Assembly: GCA_004794655.1 (NCBI GenBank)
Contig: SMMW01000506.1
Span: 412,001 to 476,000 of the forward strand
Direction of reading: 5' to 3'
DNA length: 64,000 nucleotides
Source of the DNA: Marisa cornuarietis
Taxonomy: Eukaryota; Mollusca; Gastropoda; Architaenioglossa; Ampullariidae
This document shows, one piece after another, positions 1 to 10,328 of the stretch. How positions within the stretch are numbered: position 1 is the first letter of the stretch; each line of letters starts with the position of its first letter. A model generated the notes under the pieces. That model saw only the letters and a list, made by a program, of their open reading frames with translations, ran no database searches and was not told the DNA's origin. A program made the translations under genes and the position numbers.

Positions 1-879
1 TACGGTCCTTGGTTTAGTATTTGTATCCTCTTCGATCCTCTGTAAGCTTAGCATTCCTCGGACTAACGGAACACATTTACTGTACACCTATTGTTGCCAG
101 CCATTCCAAAATTGGGCCAACCAGGAGGCATTGTTATAGAAATCGTGTTACGTCACAGTCTACTTGGTATCTAAATCATAAGCCCTAAAATTAACCCGAA
201 ATAACTAAACCCTTTAAATATCTATGACCTAGTGTCAAATCAAATGGGTCCCACCAAACCAAAAGAGCTACAATGAAGCTGAACAGAAAATACCCAACTT
301 GACTCAAAGACCCTCGTACATGCACTTGTGGTGACAGACTAAGCACCTCACGTGTGCGGTTAATGTGTAATGAAAAAAAAAAAAACTCAAACAGGTAAAA
401 GTAGTGGCATTAAACATCAATAGCTGCCTTAACCCACCCAAAGAGCTATGGCATACTGTACTTGTACCTAAAACTAAATAGAAGTCTAGATTCGGGCAAC
501 ATAAGGGATCTGGCAACCAGCACAATACACCACTACTGCGGACCTGGCCGGCCTCCTAGACACCAAGAGACAGCAACAGGTAAACAACGCCTGCAGCAGC
601 CCTCCTCCCACACCTCCCCAAACTCCTTGCCCCGCCCACCTGCCAGAACTAGCGGTCACACAGATCCTGTGGATTATTCTACATGCTCTGAAATACTTGC
701 GTAGTGGAGGTAACACACAGGGGCGTGTCTCACTGGCATCCACAACTCTCTCCACAATCGTTACGACTGGCGCCAGTGAACAGACTATGACTACCCCAAC
801 ATGCTGTTGATTGCCTCCTGTGGCTCAATCCAGAAATTCTTGAACAGAATATGGCTTTTATGGTGATTTTAAAACTAAC
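1..879. other. No gene recognised
   Basis: I see no coding exon, RNA gene or repeat that I can support here. An A-rich run lies near 372. Short open frames on both strands show no family resemblance and no consistent splice signals. Confidence 0.5.
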
Positions 880-1114
880 CTGATGTTTGTACTGCAAGAG
901 TTCGGCTGTTTCAATGGTTCTGGAACTGACCCATGCAGCTGAAGCTGTGGGCACCTCCATGTCATTGAGCATTTCGTGCTGACTGGACTGCAGGGCATGA
1001 AATAAATGTGTGAGCTCGCCGACAGTCCTTCTCAAACGGAACGATGAGAATAATGGAAGAAGAGACAACCTTCATAAACCTCTGCATTGATTCCAGGGTT
1101 ACCTTGTCGGCCAT
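880..1114 (-). CDS. Possible 5' exon of an unrecognised gene
   Basis: On the minus strand an ATG at 1114 sits in the context GCCGCCATGG, an ideal vertebrate-type start context, and opens a frame beginning MADKVTLESMQRFMKVV. That frame stops near 962. An overlapping minus frame (residues TVGELTHLFHALQSSQHE and on) runs to a consensus donor, CATCAG|GTTAGT, at 880/879. The two frames could be joined by a single indel, or by an acceptor after the pyrimidine-rich stretch around 1035-1065, so this may be a first coding exon, or two. I do not recognise the protein, and no downstream exon is in the window. It may equally be a chance frame next to a CpG-rich start. Confidence 0.3.
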
Positions 1115-1320
1115 GGCGGCGATTGACGTTGGAGCGCAATCCAGGTTTGTTTTTTTTTTTGGCAAACATTATTATTATTGTTGTATTCTGTTCTATAGCT
1201 TCCATCCTCTGTCGTTTCTCCCATTCAACCATCCCTTACGGAGCCATACATACTACGTCATACATTCTTCATCATACTCACTACATCATAATCCTAAGTC
1301 ATACATTCTATGTCATACTC

Positions 1321-1508
1321 TTGTTATACTTTCTATATTTTGTTCTACTTTCTATATTCTATATATACTTTCTATATTTCTATATATTGCTTTCTCAGTG
1401 GCCTTCTTTAGACCCCCTGCGTTTGTTATACTTTCTATATTCTATGTATACTTTCTATATTTCTATATATTGCTTTCTCAGTGGCCTTCTTTAGGCCCCC
1501 TGCGTTTG
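1321..1508 (+). repeat. 83-bp tandem repeats at the 5' side of a LINE
   Basis: A unit starting ATTGCTTTCTCAGTGGCC recurs with a period of 83 bases (1386 and 1469). A partial third copy made of TTATACTTTCTATATT-type sequence lies upstream. The array abuts ORF1 of the LINE that follows and points the same way, as 5' monomer repeats do in some non-LTR elements. Confidence 0.6.
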
Positions 1509-1537
1509 CCGTGCAGGGCGACCTGTGTCGGAGGAGA

Positions 1538-2092
1538 ATGGGATCCTGGAGGCTGAGGTCACTGATGGGTTGCGGCCCATCATACCAACATTCCTCTTTG
1601 GCCCAAACTTCTCCTAGACAGGAGGTTGGTGCTGACCCGCACCAATCAATCGGCTGGTCGTGCAATGCCCTAGTTTTGCACACAGAAACCCCCAAACCCA
1701 CACACACACTCATGCCACCCCCACATACAGAACAAACGCAGCAGCCCAAACCTTCCACACCTCAACCAATTCCAGCATACACCTCAACCAGATCAACAAC
1801 ACGTGCACCCACACGTACTCATCAAAAAACTGCACCAACAAAGTCCCAAACCACAATTACCGCCACTCCCCAAAAGTCCCATCGTAAACGCTCACAAACC
1901 TCCCGGCCCTCCGGGTCAAAAACATTCAGCACCCGCACACGACGACACCCTCCATCACCTACTTCAAATAGGTTTGCACCCCTTTCAGATAGCTTGATGG
2001 ACATGGAGGAACGAAGGGTTCCTTCACCCTCACCTCCAGGTCGCACAAACACATCCTGTACACGACATTCCAGGTCGTCATCTCATACTTAA
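1538..2092 (+). CDS. LINE ORF1 C-terminal part (gag-like)
   Basis: This 184-residue frame is rich in Pro, Thr, Ser and Arg and ends with SNRFAPLSDSLMDMEERR, a phrase of the kind found near the ends of ORF1 in I and jockey elements. No CCHC zinc knuckle is visible, so the protein appears to be 5'-truncated or internally deleted. The TAA at 2090-2092 lies seven bases before the ORF2 ATG at 2100, a spacing compatible with termination-reinitiation. The start at 1538 is simply the first in-frame ATG after the 5' repeats. Confidence 0.55.
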   Translation: MGSWRLRSLMGCGPSYQHSSLAQTSPRQEVGADPHQSIGWSCNALVLHTETPKPTHTLMPPPHTEQTQQPKPSTPQPIPAYTSTRSTTRAPTRTHQKTAPTKSQTTITATPQKSHRKRSQTSRPSGSKTFSTRTRRHPPSPTSNRFAPLSDSLMDMEERRVPSPSPPGRTNTSCTRHSRSSSHT

Positions 2093-2099
2093 TTTATAA

Positions 2100-2806
2100 A
2101 TGACAAATCTGTTACAGTGGAACTGCCGAGGAATTAGGGCAAATTTTGAAGAACTGAAAGTTGTTTTGCATCAAACAGATACTAAAGTGATTGCCCTCCA
2201 AGAGACCTTTTTGCAGGACACAGATATTTTTACCTGCAAAGGTTTTCAGATACTCCGAAAGGCATCCGAAAGTGTTTCCCACGCTGGTGGAGTAGCTCTT
2301 TTAATTCACTCAGATATTCTTTTCAGCCCCATCCCCCTTTCCACCCCATTACAAGCTGTGGCAGCCAGAGTATCCCTCAAGAAAACCATCACAGTATGTA
2401 GTGTATATCTCCCCCCTTCAATTAGCGTTTCTCGTCAACACCTGGAGGATCTTTTTCAACAGCTTCCTTCCCCTGTACTCCTTTTGGGGGATTTTAATGG
2501 ACATCATCCCCTGTGGGGTGGGGATGTCAGTGACTCACGTGGTGAACTTTTATCAGGCTTTTTTAATGATATTGACTTATGTGTGATGAATGATGGTAGT
2601 CCCAACTTTTTATCGACCCCATAATGCATCTACAACTGCAATAGACCTTTCAGTATGTGATCCCACACTCACAGTTGACTTCAACTGGCATGTATAGGAT
2701 GATCTTTGTGGAAGTGACCACTACCCTATCATCCTTTCCTCTATCTCAACCAATAAAGTTACACAGGAAGACCACTGGAATTTAGCACGGGCAAATTGGA
2801 ACTCTT
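2100..2806 (+). pseudogene. LINE ORF2, endonuclease domain, frameshifted
   Basis: The frame opens at ATG 2100 (MTNLLQWNCRGI) and shows the exonuclease-endonuclease-phosphatase fold signatures of LINE endonucleases: QWNCRG, the catalytic-site ALQET, GGVALLIHSD and LLGDFNGHHPLWG. It stops at 2624 after a frameshift around 2612-2620. The reading then continues in another frame with PHNASTTAIDLSVCDP and the C-terminal catalytic motif GSDHYPI, but that frame has a TAG at 2695-2697. The enzyme would nick target DNA to prime reverse transcription. As it stands it cannot be made in one piece. Confidence 0.8.
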
Positions 2807-2826
2807 TTAAAACACTCTGTGAGTCA

Positions 2827-4887
2827 ATGCTGTCTCCCACAGAACTATTTATCTCACCTGTAGATGAGGTCTCAAATAAAAAAGACTCTACAAGTCACCC
2901 AATGGAAAGTTTCTCCTTAACACTACTGGAGATCATGAACAAAAGCATCCCTCGTTACAGCCACCACAGGAGGCTCCCCAAAGTTCCCTGGTTTAATGAG
3001 GATTGCCGAAAGGCAATACAAAATAGGAAAAAGGCACAGAGAACAGCTTTTCGATCTCCCACCCCCGAAAATGTTCTACACTTCAAACGCCTTCGAGCAC
3101 AGGCCCGTCACATCTGTAAACAACAAAGAAGGCTCTCTTGGCAACATTTTGTTTCCTCACTGACAAACCGTACTCCATCCCGACAGGTATGGTCAGCTAT
3201 CAAAAAACTAAAAGGAAAAAATATCAATAGAGCAGTTGGACATCTGAGAGCCGAACAAAATTTGCTTACTGATCATCGAGAAATTGCAAACCAACTGGGC
3301 TCCACTTTTGAAATGACAACCTCGGCTTCACAATATTCCACAGCTGTTCAGAAAGTGAAGGCAGGCAAAGAGCTAACAAAATGTAACTTTCAATCAGAGA
3401 ACTTGGAATCCTACAACACCAATTTCTCTATGTCAGAACTTAAACAAGCACTTTCAAAGTGCTCCCACTCGGCCCCAGGACCAGACAGTATCTCATACCA
3501 AATCATAACCAAACTCCCAGAATCATCTTTGAGGACATTATTGCAGATTTTCAACCATATTTGGAATACAGGAAACCTTCCTTCCGCTTGGCATGAGGCT
3601 ATAATAGTTCCTATACCAAAACCAGGAAAAGATCCCTCTGATCCAAACAGTTATCGTCCAATTGCTTTAACAAACTGTTTCTGTAAGGTACTAGAAAAGA
3701 TGGTAAATTCACGATTGATTTGGGTGTTAGAGTCCCAGAATCTTCTTTCCAGCATTCAGTGTGGTTTTCGGAAAAATTGTAGTACCACAGATCAAATGGT
3801 TAGATTTGAAACGTTTATAAGGGACGCCTTTATTAAAAAAGAGCATGTCATAGGAGTATTCTTTGACCTAGAAAGAGCCTATGACACAGTGTGGAGGCAA
3901 GGTATTTTGTTGGATCTATTTTCTCTAGGCTTTCGAGGCCGACTACCAATTTTCATCAAAAACTTTCTAACATGTCGTGTGTTTAGAGTCCGTATACAAA
4001 ATACCTTTTCAGACACCCATGAACAACAGGTGGGAGTCCCTCAAGGAAGTATCCTGTCACCTATATTGTTCTGTATTAAAATAGATGGCATCCTGAAGTC
4101 TATTCCCACAAATATGGCTGCCTTGCTATATGTTGATGATTTTGCACTTTGTATACGAGGAAAGCTTCTACCTGATCTGGAGAGACAATTACAGTTATGT
4201 GTAAACCACATCTCAAAATGGGTATTAGAAAACGGTTTCAAATTTTCTCCCTCAAAATCTGTGTGCATTCACTTTACAAAACTAAGAGGTCCTTTTCCTG
4301 AACCTTCTATTCATGTAAATGGAACAGCACTCAAGGTAGTGGAAGAGGTCCATTTCTTGGGTGTTATTTTTGATCGTAAACTCTCTTTTCAGAACCACAT
4401 CCGTCATCTTCAGGCTTCTTGCCTGAAGGCTCTAGATATCTTGAGAGTGATAAGTAACACAAACTGGGGTGCAGACCAAATCACTTTACTCCGTTTGTAT
4501 CGTTCCCTAGTGCGTTCAAAATTGGATTATGGATGCATAGTCTATGGATCAGCCAGGACATCATACCTAAAAAGGCTAGACACTGTACACCATCACGGCC
4601 TGAGAATTTGTCTTGGAGTTTTCAGAACTACTCCAATACACAGTCTATATGCAGAGGCAGGTGAACCCCCTCTAGAGTTACGCCGACTAAAACTAATGTT
4701 GTCCTATGTCTCGAAACTTCGAGCTCTGCCCCAAAACCCTGCTTTCCACTCAGTTTTCTCCGTTCAGTTTCTGGAGAAATACAGGGCACGTGAACATGAA
4801 CAAAAACCTCTACCCATACGAGCTTATCCCCATCTTCAGAAATTGGGAATGGACCCCCAAAAAAACAGCACCAATTACACTGACTAG
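2827..4887 (+). CDS. LINE ORF2, reverse transcriptase domain
   Basis: This 686-residue open frame is in phase with the SDHYPI segment upstream of the TAG at 2695. It contains the RT blocks in order: SAPGPDSISYQ, NSYRPIALTNCFCKVLEKM, GFRKNCSTTDQ, FFDLERAYDTVW (first catalytic Asp), GVPQGSILSPILF, and LLYVDDFAL (the catalytic Asp pair), then the thumb and connection regions. It stops at 4887 because a frame change occurs in the A-rich tract near 4858-4866. Just before, another frame carries TRTPPWLLPTPEIRFDLSNK. All visible RT catalytic residues are intact. Confidence 0.85.
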   Translation: MLSPTELFISPVDEVSNKKDSTSHPMESFSLTLLEIMNKSIPRYSHHRRLPKVPWFNEDCRKAIQNRKKAQRTAFRSPTPENVLHFKRLRAQARHICKQQRRLSWQHFVSSLTNRTPSRQVWSAIKKLKGKNINRAVGHLRAEQNLLTDHREIANQLGSTFEMTTSASQYSTAVQKVKAGKELTKCNFQSENLESYNTNFSMSELKQALSKCSHSAPGPDSISYQIITKLPESSLRTLLQIFNHIWNTGNLPSAWHEAIIVPIPKPGKDPSDPNSYRPIALTNCFCKVLEKMVNSRLIWVLESQNLLSSIQCGFRKNCSTTDQMVRFETFIRDAFIKKEHVIGVFFDLERAYDTVWRQGILLDLFSLGFRGRLPIFIKNFLTCRVFRVRIQNTFSDTHEQQVGVPQGSILSPILFCIKIDGILKSIPTNMAALLYVDDFALCIRGKLLPDLERQLQLCVNHISKWVLENGFKFSPSKSVCIHFTKLRGPFPEPSIHVNGTALKVVEEVHFLGVIFDRKLSFQNHIRHLQASCLKALDILRVISNTNWGADQITLLRLYRSLVRSKLDYGCIVYGSARTSYLKRLDTVHHHGLRICLGVFRTTPIHSLYAEAGEPPLELRRLKLMLSYVSKLRALPQNPAFHSVFSVQFLEKYRAREHEQKPLPIRAYPHLQKLGMDPQKNSTNYTD

Positions 4888-5832
4888 AACACCACCATGG
4901 CTACTTCCCACACCTGAAATTCGTTTTGACCTCTCTAACAAAAAAAAAAAGGTGAAACCCCTGACATAGTCTATCAGCAGCTTTTCAGAGAAATAATCAC
5001 AGACTATCCTGACTTTTGTCACATATACACTGATGGATCCAAAAATACTGAAAAAGAAAATGTAGCAGCTGCAGCAGTGCCGATGGACATTTCCACACCA
5101 CCGCTGACAGCTCGCTTGGAAGGTCATAGCTCCATTTTTTCTTCAGAGTTAAAAGCCCTTCTACTTGCGCTGCAGTATATCCATACATCTAAAGAGAAAA
5201 ACTTCTTAGTTATTTCAGACTCTTTGTCATCCCTACTTGCACTTCACTCTCAATGTTTAGATCACCCACTACTGGTTAAATTCTTTGAACTTCTATCATT
5301 ACTACAGAATAACAATTTTGACATTATCTTTATTTGGGTTCCTGGCCATGCAAATATTCCAGGAAACACTAAAGCTGATGAGGCAGCAAAAAAGGCCCTT
5401 CAGCAACCACTTGTGGTCCATACAACATTTGCCTCAGATTGGAACGTTTCTGTTATACTGTATATCTCACAACTTTGGCAGCTTCACTGGGACTCCATGA
5501 AGCACAACAAACTTCACGCTATTTTTCCAAAACTAGCAGACTGTATAACACAAGAATTTCTAAACCGACGAGAAAAAGTGGTTATAAATAGACTAAAAGC
5601 TGGTCACTCATATATCACTCACAGATTTTTGCTTGCAGGAGAAAACCCCCCACTTTGTCCTTGGTGTAAAGACCCCCTAACCATAGAACATTTGCTCATC
5701 TCCTGTTCAAAACTCGCTACAATTCGTCAAAACTATTTTACAGCACAGACTCTTGATGACCTTTTTGCCAAACACTCTTCCAAATCAATCTTGGCATATG
5801 TAAAGTCCATTCAGATTTTTCACCTGATATGA
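4860..5832 (+). pseudogene. LINE ORF2, RNase H and C-terminal zinc motif
   Basis: After a second frame change in the A run at about 4940-4950 the coding frame resumes with ETPDIVYQQLF. RNase H motifs follow: HIYTDGSKNTEK (Asp), SSELKALLLALQ (Glu), VISDSLSSLLAL (Asp) and WVPGHANIPGNTKADEAAK (His and Asp). The complete Asp-Glu-Asp-Asp set is present. The C-terminus has RLKAGHSYITHRFLLAGE and a Cys-Cys-His-Cys cluster (CPWC ... EHLLISC), which is common to this type of LINE. The stop is at 5832. RNase H would remove the RNA strand from the RNA-DNA hybrid. Confidence 0.85.
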
Positions 5833-6029
5833 TAGAACTTATATGTTTAAAAAACTGTTATTTTGTAAAACTAAGAAAAGAGAAATCTCTAGACTTGTAC
5901 AATTACTTTATATCAACCTTTGAATAGTCATGTACATTGTTTTTGCCATGAGATAGCCATAGTTGCTGACTTGGCATAAAACAACAACTAACTGCCCCGC
6001 CCACCTCCCCGTATTCCCCTAGATCGCCA

Positions 6030-6767
6030 TCCCCCTATGGGGAGCCAAGAGGGGGAATTTTCTCTAGCTAGAGAATGAGTTCTGTACGTACAGAATGCGC
6101 TCTGTAACTACAGAGTGCATTCTCTATTTAGGGAGAGAAAAACTCGGTAAAACCAAATTATTTCATTTATATTTTACTTAGAAGTTGCTAGCCAATTCAT
6201 TGTATATTTACAATTCCATTCTGTAGCTACAGAAAGCTTTCTGTACTTAGAGATTTCTCTAGCGACAGTGATGTATGTACTGAACGAGGCTGGCTCATTT
6301 GCATATGGGACACGAAGGTCAAAGATCAACCAATCAGAGGCCTCGAAACATGGCCTCACGTTCTTGATGTGTAGTTGCCGAGTGGAGTTCGTCTGGTATG
6401 ATGTCATAGAGTAATCGCAAAAAAAACCAATTTTTTAATGTCAACCATGTCTGGATGAAAAAGAATTTTTTTCCGCAACAGACGCCTCACGTTCTTGATG
6501 TGTATTTATACGCGAGATAGAAGTTCAGACATCTTGCCGGAGTTCGTCTGCTATATGACGTTACTACAATCGCAAATATATACATGTATATATATAAAAT
6601 GTCAGTTTCCATGTACATGTCTTGCTTCTATTCTTTTTCTTCACCATTTATAATGATAAAAACTAGTCGTGCAAGGCATTTGCAAACCATTAATCTCTGC
6701 CAGTAGCTAACCTCTAGCTAGAGAGAGAAAGTAGAGAAAATTCCCCTCTTGGCGCCCCATATCCCCC
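6030..6767. mobile_element. TIR transposon (726 bp) with 6-bp TSD and 20-bp palindromic units
   Basis: The element spans 6036-6761. Its left end reads TATGGGGAGCCAAGAGGGGG and its right end is the inverted complement (CCCCTCTTGGCGCCCCATA). It is flanked by the 6-bp direct repeat TCCCCC at 6030-6035 and 6762-6767. Inside are 20-bp units of the form TACAGAATGCGCTCTGTAAC at 6069-6128, with more at 6228-6267, and a diverged internal duplication around 6350-6420 and 6484-6565 (GCCTCACGTTCTTGATGTGT). No transposase is present. The same termini and unit occur at 22646-22836. The superfamily is not certain; a 6-bp duplication excludes hAT (8), Tc1/mariner (TA), piggyBac (TTAA) and Harbinger (3). Confidence 0.85.
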
Positions 6768-6810
6768 ACAGAGCAAAATCACCTATAGGTAGGACTTTTC
6801 CCTCCCAAAA

Positions 6811-7035
6811 TCAATGACATAGAACAGCTCTGCCTCGTCTCTCATGAAATGGCCGAGCACGGTTAAAACGCTTAGTCCACGCTCCAATTCTGTTTGTGAC
6901 CCCCACACCAGGATCCCGCTGGCTCTCTATGTACGCAAGAAATTCCCTTTTTCTTCTTTCAAGCACTCTTTGGAAACCTCTTTTCCTCCAGAGCTGACCA
7001 CTGGACTGGTTTACTATAAGACTGTTGTCAGCCAA
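6811..7035 (-). CDS. Short frame shared by both duplicated flanks, function unknown
   Basis: On the minus strand this flank encodes a frame with RVLERRKREFLAYIESQ, NRIGAWTKRFNRARPFHE and RRG. The duplicate at 57710-57528 keeps the same frame over about 50 residues with conservative changes and several substitutions. That persistence in two diverged copies is the only evidence for coding. There is no family match that I recognise, and both starts differ. It could be a transposon remnant captured before the duplication. Confidence 0.3.
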   Translation of the reverse strand: MADNSLIVNQSSGQLWRKRGFQRVLERRKREFLAYIESQRDPGVGVTNRIGAWTKRFNRARPFHERRGRAVLCH

Positions 7036-7582
7036 CTAGAAGTGTATATTTAATACTGGCAGATGGGAATCAAAATTAACTATTCGACAAGAAATGTCAC
7101 TGGAATGGTAACAAGTAAATGATCATTGCATCTTTGACAAAATTGAACTCCTTTTTTGTTTTTCGCCGCAACATCCTCCTCACAGATACACACCAGACTT
7201 TTCTCGTACCACAATCGGTGCGTACGCTTTTAAGGTAAAGACGAAAACCACGTGCTGTAAATTAAGAATGGCCTTTAACATCTATGGTGCAAAGTTTGTT
7301 TTAGATTTTGACCCTAGGAAGGTAGTTTTCGTGACCTAAGGCTCATAGCGAGTCAGAGACCCCCACTTCTCTGGGGCCCGGCTTTTGTATGGCCAGTGCC
7401 CATCTCTTCCCTTGCAGCTTTGCCTTGCCCACCCCTCAACACTGTATACACTCCACGGTGGGGGTTAACTTAGGGAGCTACACTATTTCCCAAATGCAGA
7501 TGACTAGCTCCACTCCGCTGAAGCCAAAATAAACGGATCCATGAACACTCCTGGTATTTGTGGCTGTGCACAGTGATGTCTG

Positions 7583-7585
<3 letters not shown>

Positions 7586-7663
<78 letters not shown>
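7586..7663. repeat. (TG)n microsatellite
   Basis: An uninterrupted TG/CA dinucleotide tract of about 78 bases. It is absent from the duplicate flank near 58170, so it arose or was inserted after the duplication, or was lost there. Confidence 0.97.
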
Positions 7664-7664
<1 letters not shown>

Positions 7665-8236
7665 GAGAAATGGATAGGGATGTGTATTCTAGTATCTTGT
7701 ATTGAGTCAGTCATTAGAAAATCGTGTTTCCCGTTTTCTAGCTGCTACCTGTGCACAAGCAGCGAGAAACTGGAAATCTAGAAAAGGTTATTTATAGACA
7801 TATACATGTACTTGCAATGACACATTTACTAGCAGACCAATAAAAATTACTACTTTTTGCAGACGTGTTTATTTGAAACTGAAACACTTTGAGTAGAAAG
7901 AAATTTTGTAGGAACTTTTAATAATAATTAAAAACTTTAACAGAATCTCTCATGAAGCATATTCACACACCTTGCTTCAGCTATCCTAAATGCGTGTAAA
8001 CCATCCCCCCTTCAATTTTTAAAATTTCTTATAAAGATATCACATTAAGACACTTTGGTTTATAGTTGCATACAGTGGCAGTCTTGACTTTAATTTTTGC
8101 CTGGGCAAGAAAGCACAACTCCAGTAATAAAATAAACTGCCGTATCGCAACCACTCACTGAGTATTAATATAAACGCAAACCGTACCTGTTAGTTAGATT
8201 ATCGAGAGGCATACTCCTGGTGAAGGTGAAACAGTA

Positions 8237-8238
<2 letters not shown>

Positions 8239-8304
<66 letters not shown>
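8239..8304. repeat. (TG)n microsatellite
   Basis: A TG tract of about 66 bases. The duplicate flank has a much shorter tract at the same place (about 58404-58425), so tract length differs between the paralogous flanks. Confidence 0.97.
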
Positions 8305-8307
<3 letters not shown>

Positions 8308-8400
8308 AAACTGTTTCACATCACCTGGAGAAATTCTCTACACCTGGTCCCACGTTATGAAAATGGAAACCAGATTTTTCAGACCAGTAGCGTACGCAGG

Positions 8401-9654
8401 AGGCAAGGAGCGAATCCAGGTGTCAGCCATGAACTGTAAGATGTGTACAGATGTAGTCATCCTCGCGTACTCGTTATGATAAAGGATAACATTGCTAATG
8501 CCAAAAACAAAATACTTTCGATATTAATAACAGGTTTACGTGTAATAAACAGACCACACGCATCCTTTCTCCTACAATGATTTAATGCCTTCAGCTCTAC
8601 AAGTTAATATGTAGTACAGGTCCTACATGACTAATTAGGTTAGGCTAACCTAGAAATAATTTTAAAAAATTCTTGAACATTTTTTTGTGTTATCCTGGTC
8701 GATGATGTAATCATTCAATCAAGAAACTTTGTTGGCTTCAGACAAGTTGTACGGGCGGTAGTCCTGCAATGGCTGTCCATCTTGACTATTTAAGTCAACT
8801 GTTTCCACTTTCCTTCTCCTTCGTCAGGGTGTCATTTGTAATTCGTCGTACGCATGCAGGAGCAGGTACATATATATGATTTCTTACACCAGTGCTATCT
8901 GTACTTCAAAGTTACAGTGCTGTTAACTCCCGTTATCATACCATCCACTCTCACAGACATGCGTACATCAACTTGTCTCGGGCATGGTTGGTGGCTTTCG
9001 GTCCCTTTCAACCAGAGAAGTTTATTGGCGATTTTATTTATTGAAAATTTGTAGGAAAATGAATCTGCATGTGTTACGATTATTGTTATCTTGATCTCAC
9101 ATATCAAATAATGTTGTAATTATTAGTGACATGTTTTATACATGTGAAACTGTATCAATTGACAGATACGACAAGTAATGAGAAAATATCATCTTTCATA
9201 TGCCCTGTTTTTCCTAAAATGTCACGGGATGAGACCTCATATCTAAATTTACCACAAAAAAACAACTAAATTTCTATCTGCTTTTAACCGAACATTTGTG
9301 GCAAACATTTATCTTGACAGTCGGCCCAGGGACACTATTCCGTTCTTCTCAGCAAGGTTATTCTGAAATTAGAATTAAGAGAAAAATATTAACAGGATTG
9401 CTAAAAAAAAAAAAAAGGACCTGTACAATTTTCCATGAAAAAACGTCTGAAAGGTCTTTGACTCTGTCTGTTATCTATCGACCTAAAAATATCAAAATAT
9501 CTCTTTTGAATCATCTGAAGCCATCTGACAGGAACAAGCCTATGTTCGCAGTCCCCCAGTCTTCTTATTCTGTACTCGCTTCGTTATGTATTTCTTTTAG
9601 AAGTTGTGATGTTGTATACATCGTACTTACCACCCATATCTGGGTTTATTTCTA
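8401..9654. other. No confident gene; 3' region of dehydrogenase copy A
   Basis: The terminal exon of copy A should lie in or near this stretch, because copy B has one 463 bases beyond its penultimate exon. Two minus-strand candidates follow an AG: one at about 8439 (frame FMADTWIRSLPPAYATGL) and one at about 8744 (frame DYRPYNLSEANKVS, then TGA). Neither resembles the copy B terminal exon, so I do not call either. Confidence 0.4.
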
Positions 9655-9760
9655 AGGGATTTACCCATGGAAGTCGCCTTTTTTTCATGTGCTATCGCTC
9701 TGGGTCACACGGTCTAACATCTCTCTCTCCCTCTATCCGTTAAATGCATGCACGCTCGAA
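9655..9760 (-). pseudogene. Relic copy of the dehydrogenase penultimate exon
   Basis: The minus strand resembles the exon at 10439-10329 base by base: GTGACCCAGAGCGATAGCAC here against GTGACCCAGAGCGACAGCAC there, the same flanking GGGAGAGAGAG stretch, and the same TGCATGCACG upstream. Small deletions shift the frame and bring a TGA straight after the Asp-Ser-Thr codons, so it cannot code. It lies about 600 bases downstream of the intact exon in the same orientation, as expected for a local tandem duplication that then decayed. Confidence 0.75.
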
Positions 9761-10328
9761 AAACTTATTCTTGCCCTCCGCTCAAAGCATAGAATTGAGG
9801 GAAGAACTAGTTTTACGGGACGCGTTGTCGTGCAAAATGCAAACAAACAAGTTAAAGACTTGCACACTTTTTTTCGGGGTTTTGATATTTTTCTGGTTCA
9901 TGTTTGCATGTTGATAAGGAATCTGCTTTGATGGGATGTGAGGTACAATGTCCAGACACAAGTAAGCAGACAGAAAAACTGCCAATTCAACACTCACTGT
10001 GCATTATTCTCGAGTGCTTAGTGTCTGTACTTATTCCAACATTAATCCCGACGACATTCATATCCTAAGACATCAGTCCTTTCTTTCCAGCTGGGTTATT
10101 CCCCGAAAAAAGTAGAAAAAATCCTTCCTTTCCAAAGTATTAACAAAACACTTTGCTAGCTTCTAACCAGCTTTTCAGTGCTAACCTCCTTTCACTGTAA
10201 GTAGACATGAATCCTTTTTCTATAAAGGTTTGATTAATTGCGTTATGTATATTGTACCTATTATGATTATTATGATTATTATATGTTTTGATAATATAAG
10301 ATCGTGATACTACATATGCCATGCTTAC

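Larger units (their letters stand above)
1386..6029 (+). mobile_element. I-type non-LTR retrotransposon (LINE) with RNase H, degenerate
   Basis: The element carries, in order, a short ORF1, an apurinic-like endonuclease, a reverse transcriptase, an RNase H domain and a Cys-His motif near the C-terminus (CPWC, then EHLLISC). A retroviral-type RNase H downstream of RT is characteristic of the I superfamily (I, Nimb, Ingi, Outcast and relatives), so I place it there without naming a clade. The coding region is interrupted near 2615, at 2695, near 4860 and near 4945. The 3' non-coding part (5833 to about 6029) is closely followed by a separate TIR element whose target duplication begins at 6030. 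I could not define a target-site duplication for the LINE itself. Confidence 0.85.
6783..8400. repeat. Segmental duplication, 3' flank of dehydrogenase copy A
   Basis: Long blocks match 57533-58520 in the same order and orientation: the block with AAATGGCCGAGCACGGTTAA (6847 and 57594), the block with CACCAGACTTTTCTCGTACC, the block with AGCAGCGAGAAACTGGAAAT, and the block with TTCACATCACCTGGAGAAAT. Copy A carries extra material around 7400-7740, including a long TG tract, and around 7885-8160. The repeat lies beyond the 3' ends of the two paralogous dehydrogenase genes, so it is part of the same duplication. Confidence 0.85.

Noticed and set aside
1044..1556. 170-residue plus-strand frame
   Set aside because: It runs through TATA-rich low-complexity sequence and the LINE 5' repeats. 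Its composition (Tyr, Phe, Leu, Ile) is that of biased DNA, not a membrane protein.
7478..7781. Long Val-Cys or Thr-His repeat frames across the TG tract
   Set aside because: They are translations of a dinucleotide microsatellite. The same kind of frame appears at every TG tract in the window.
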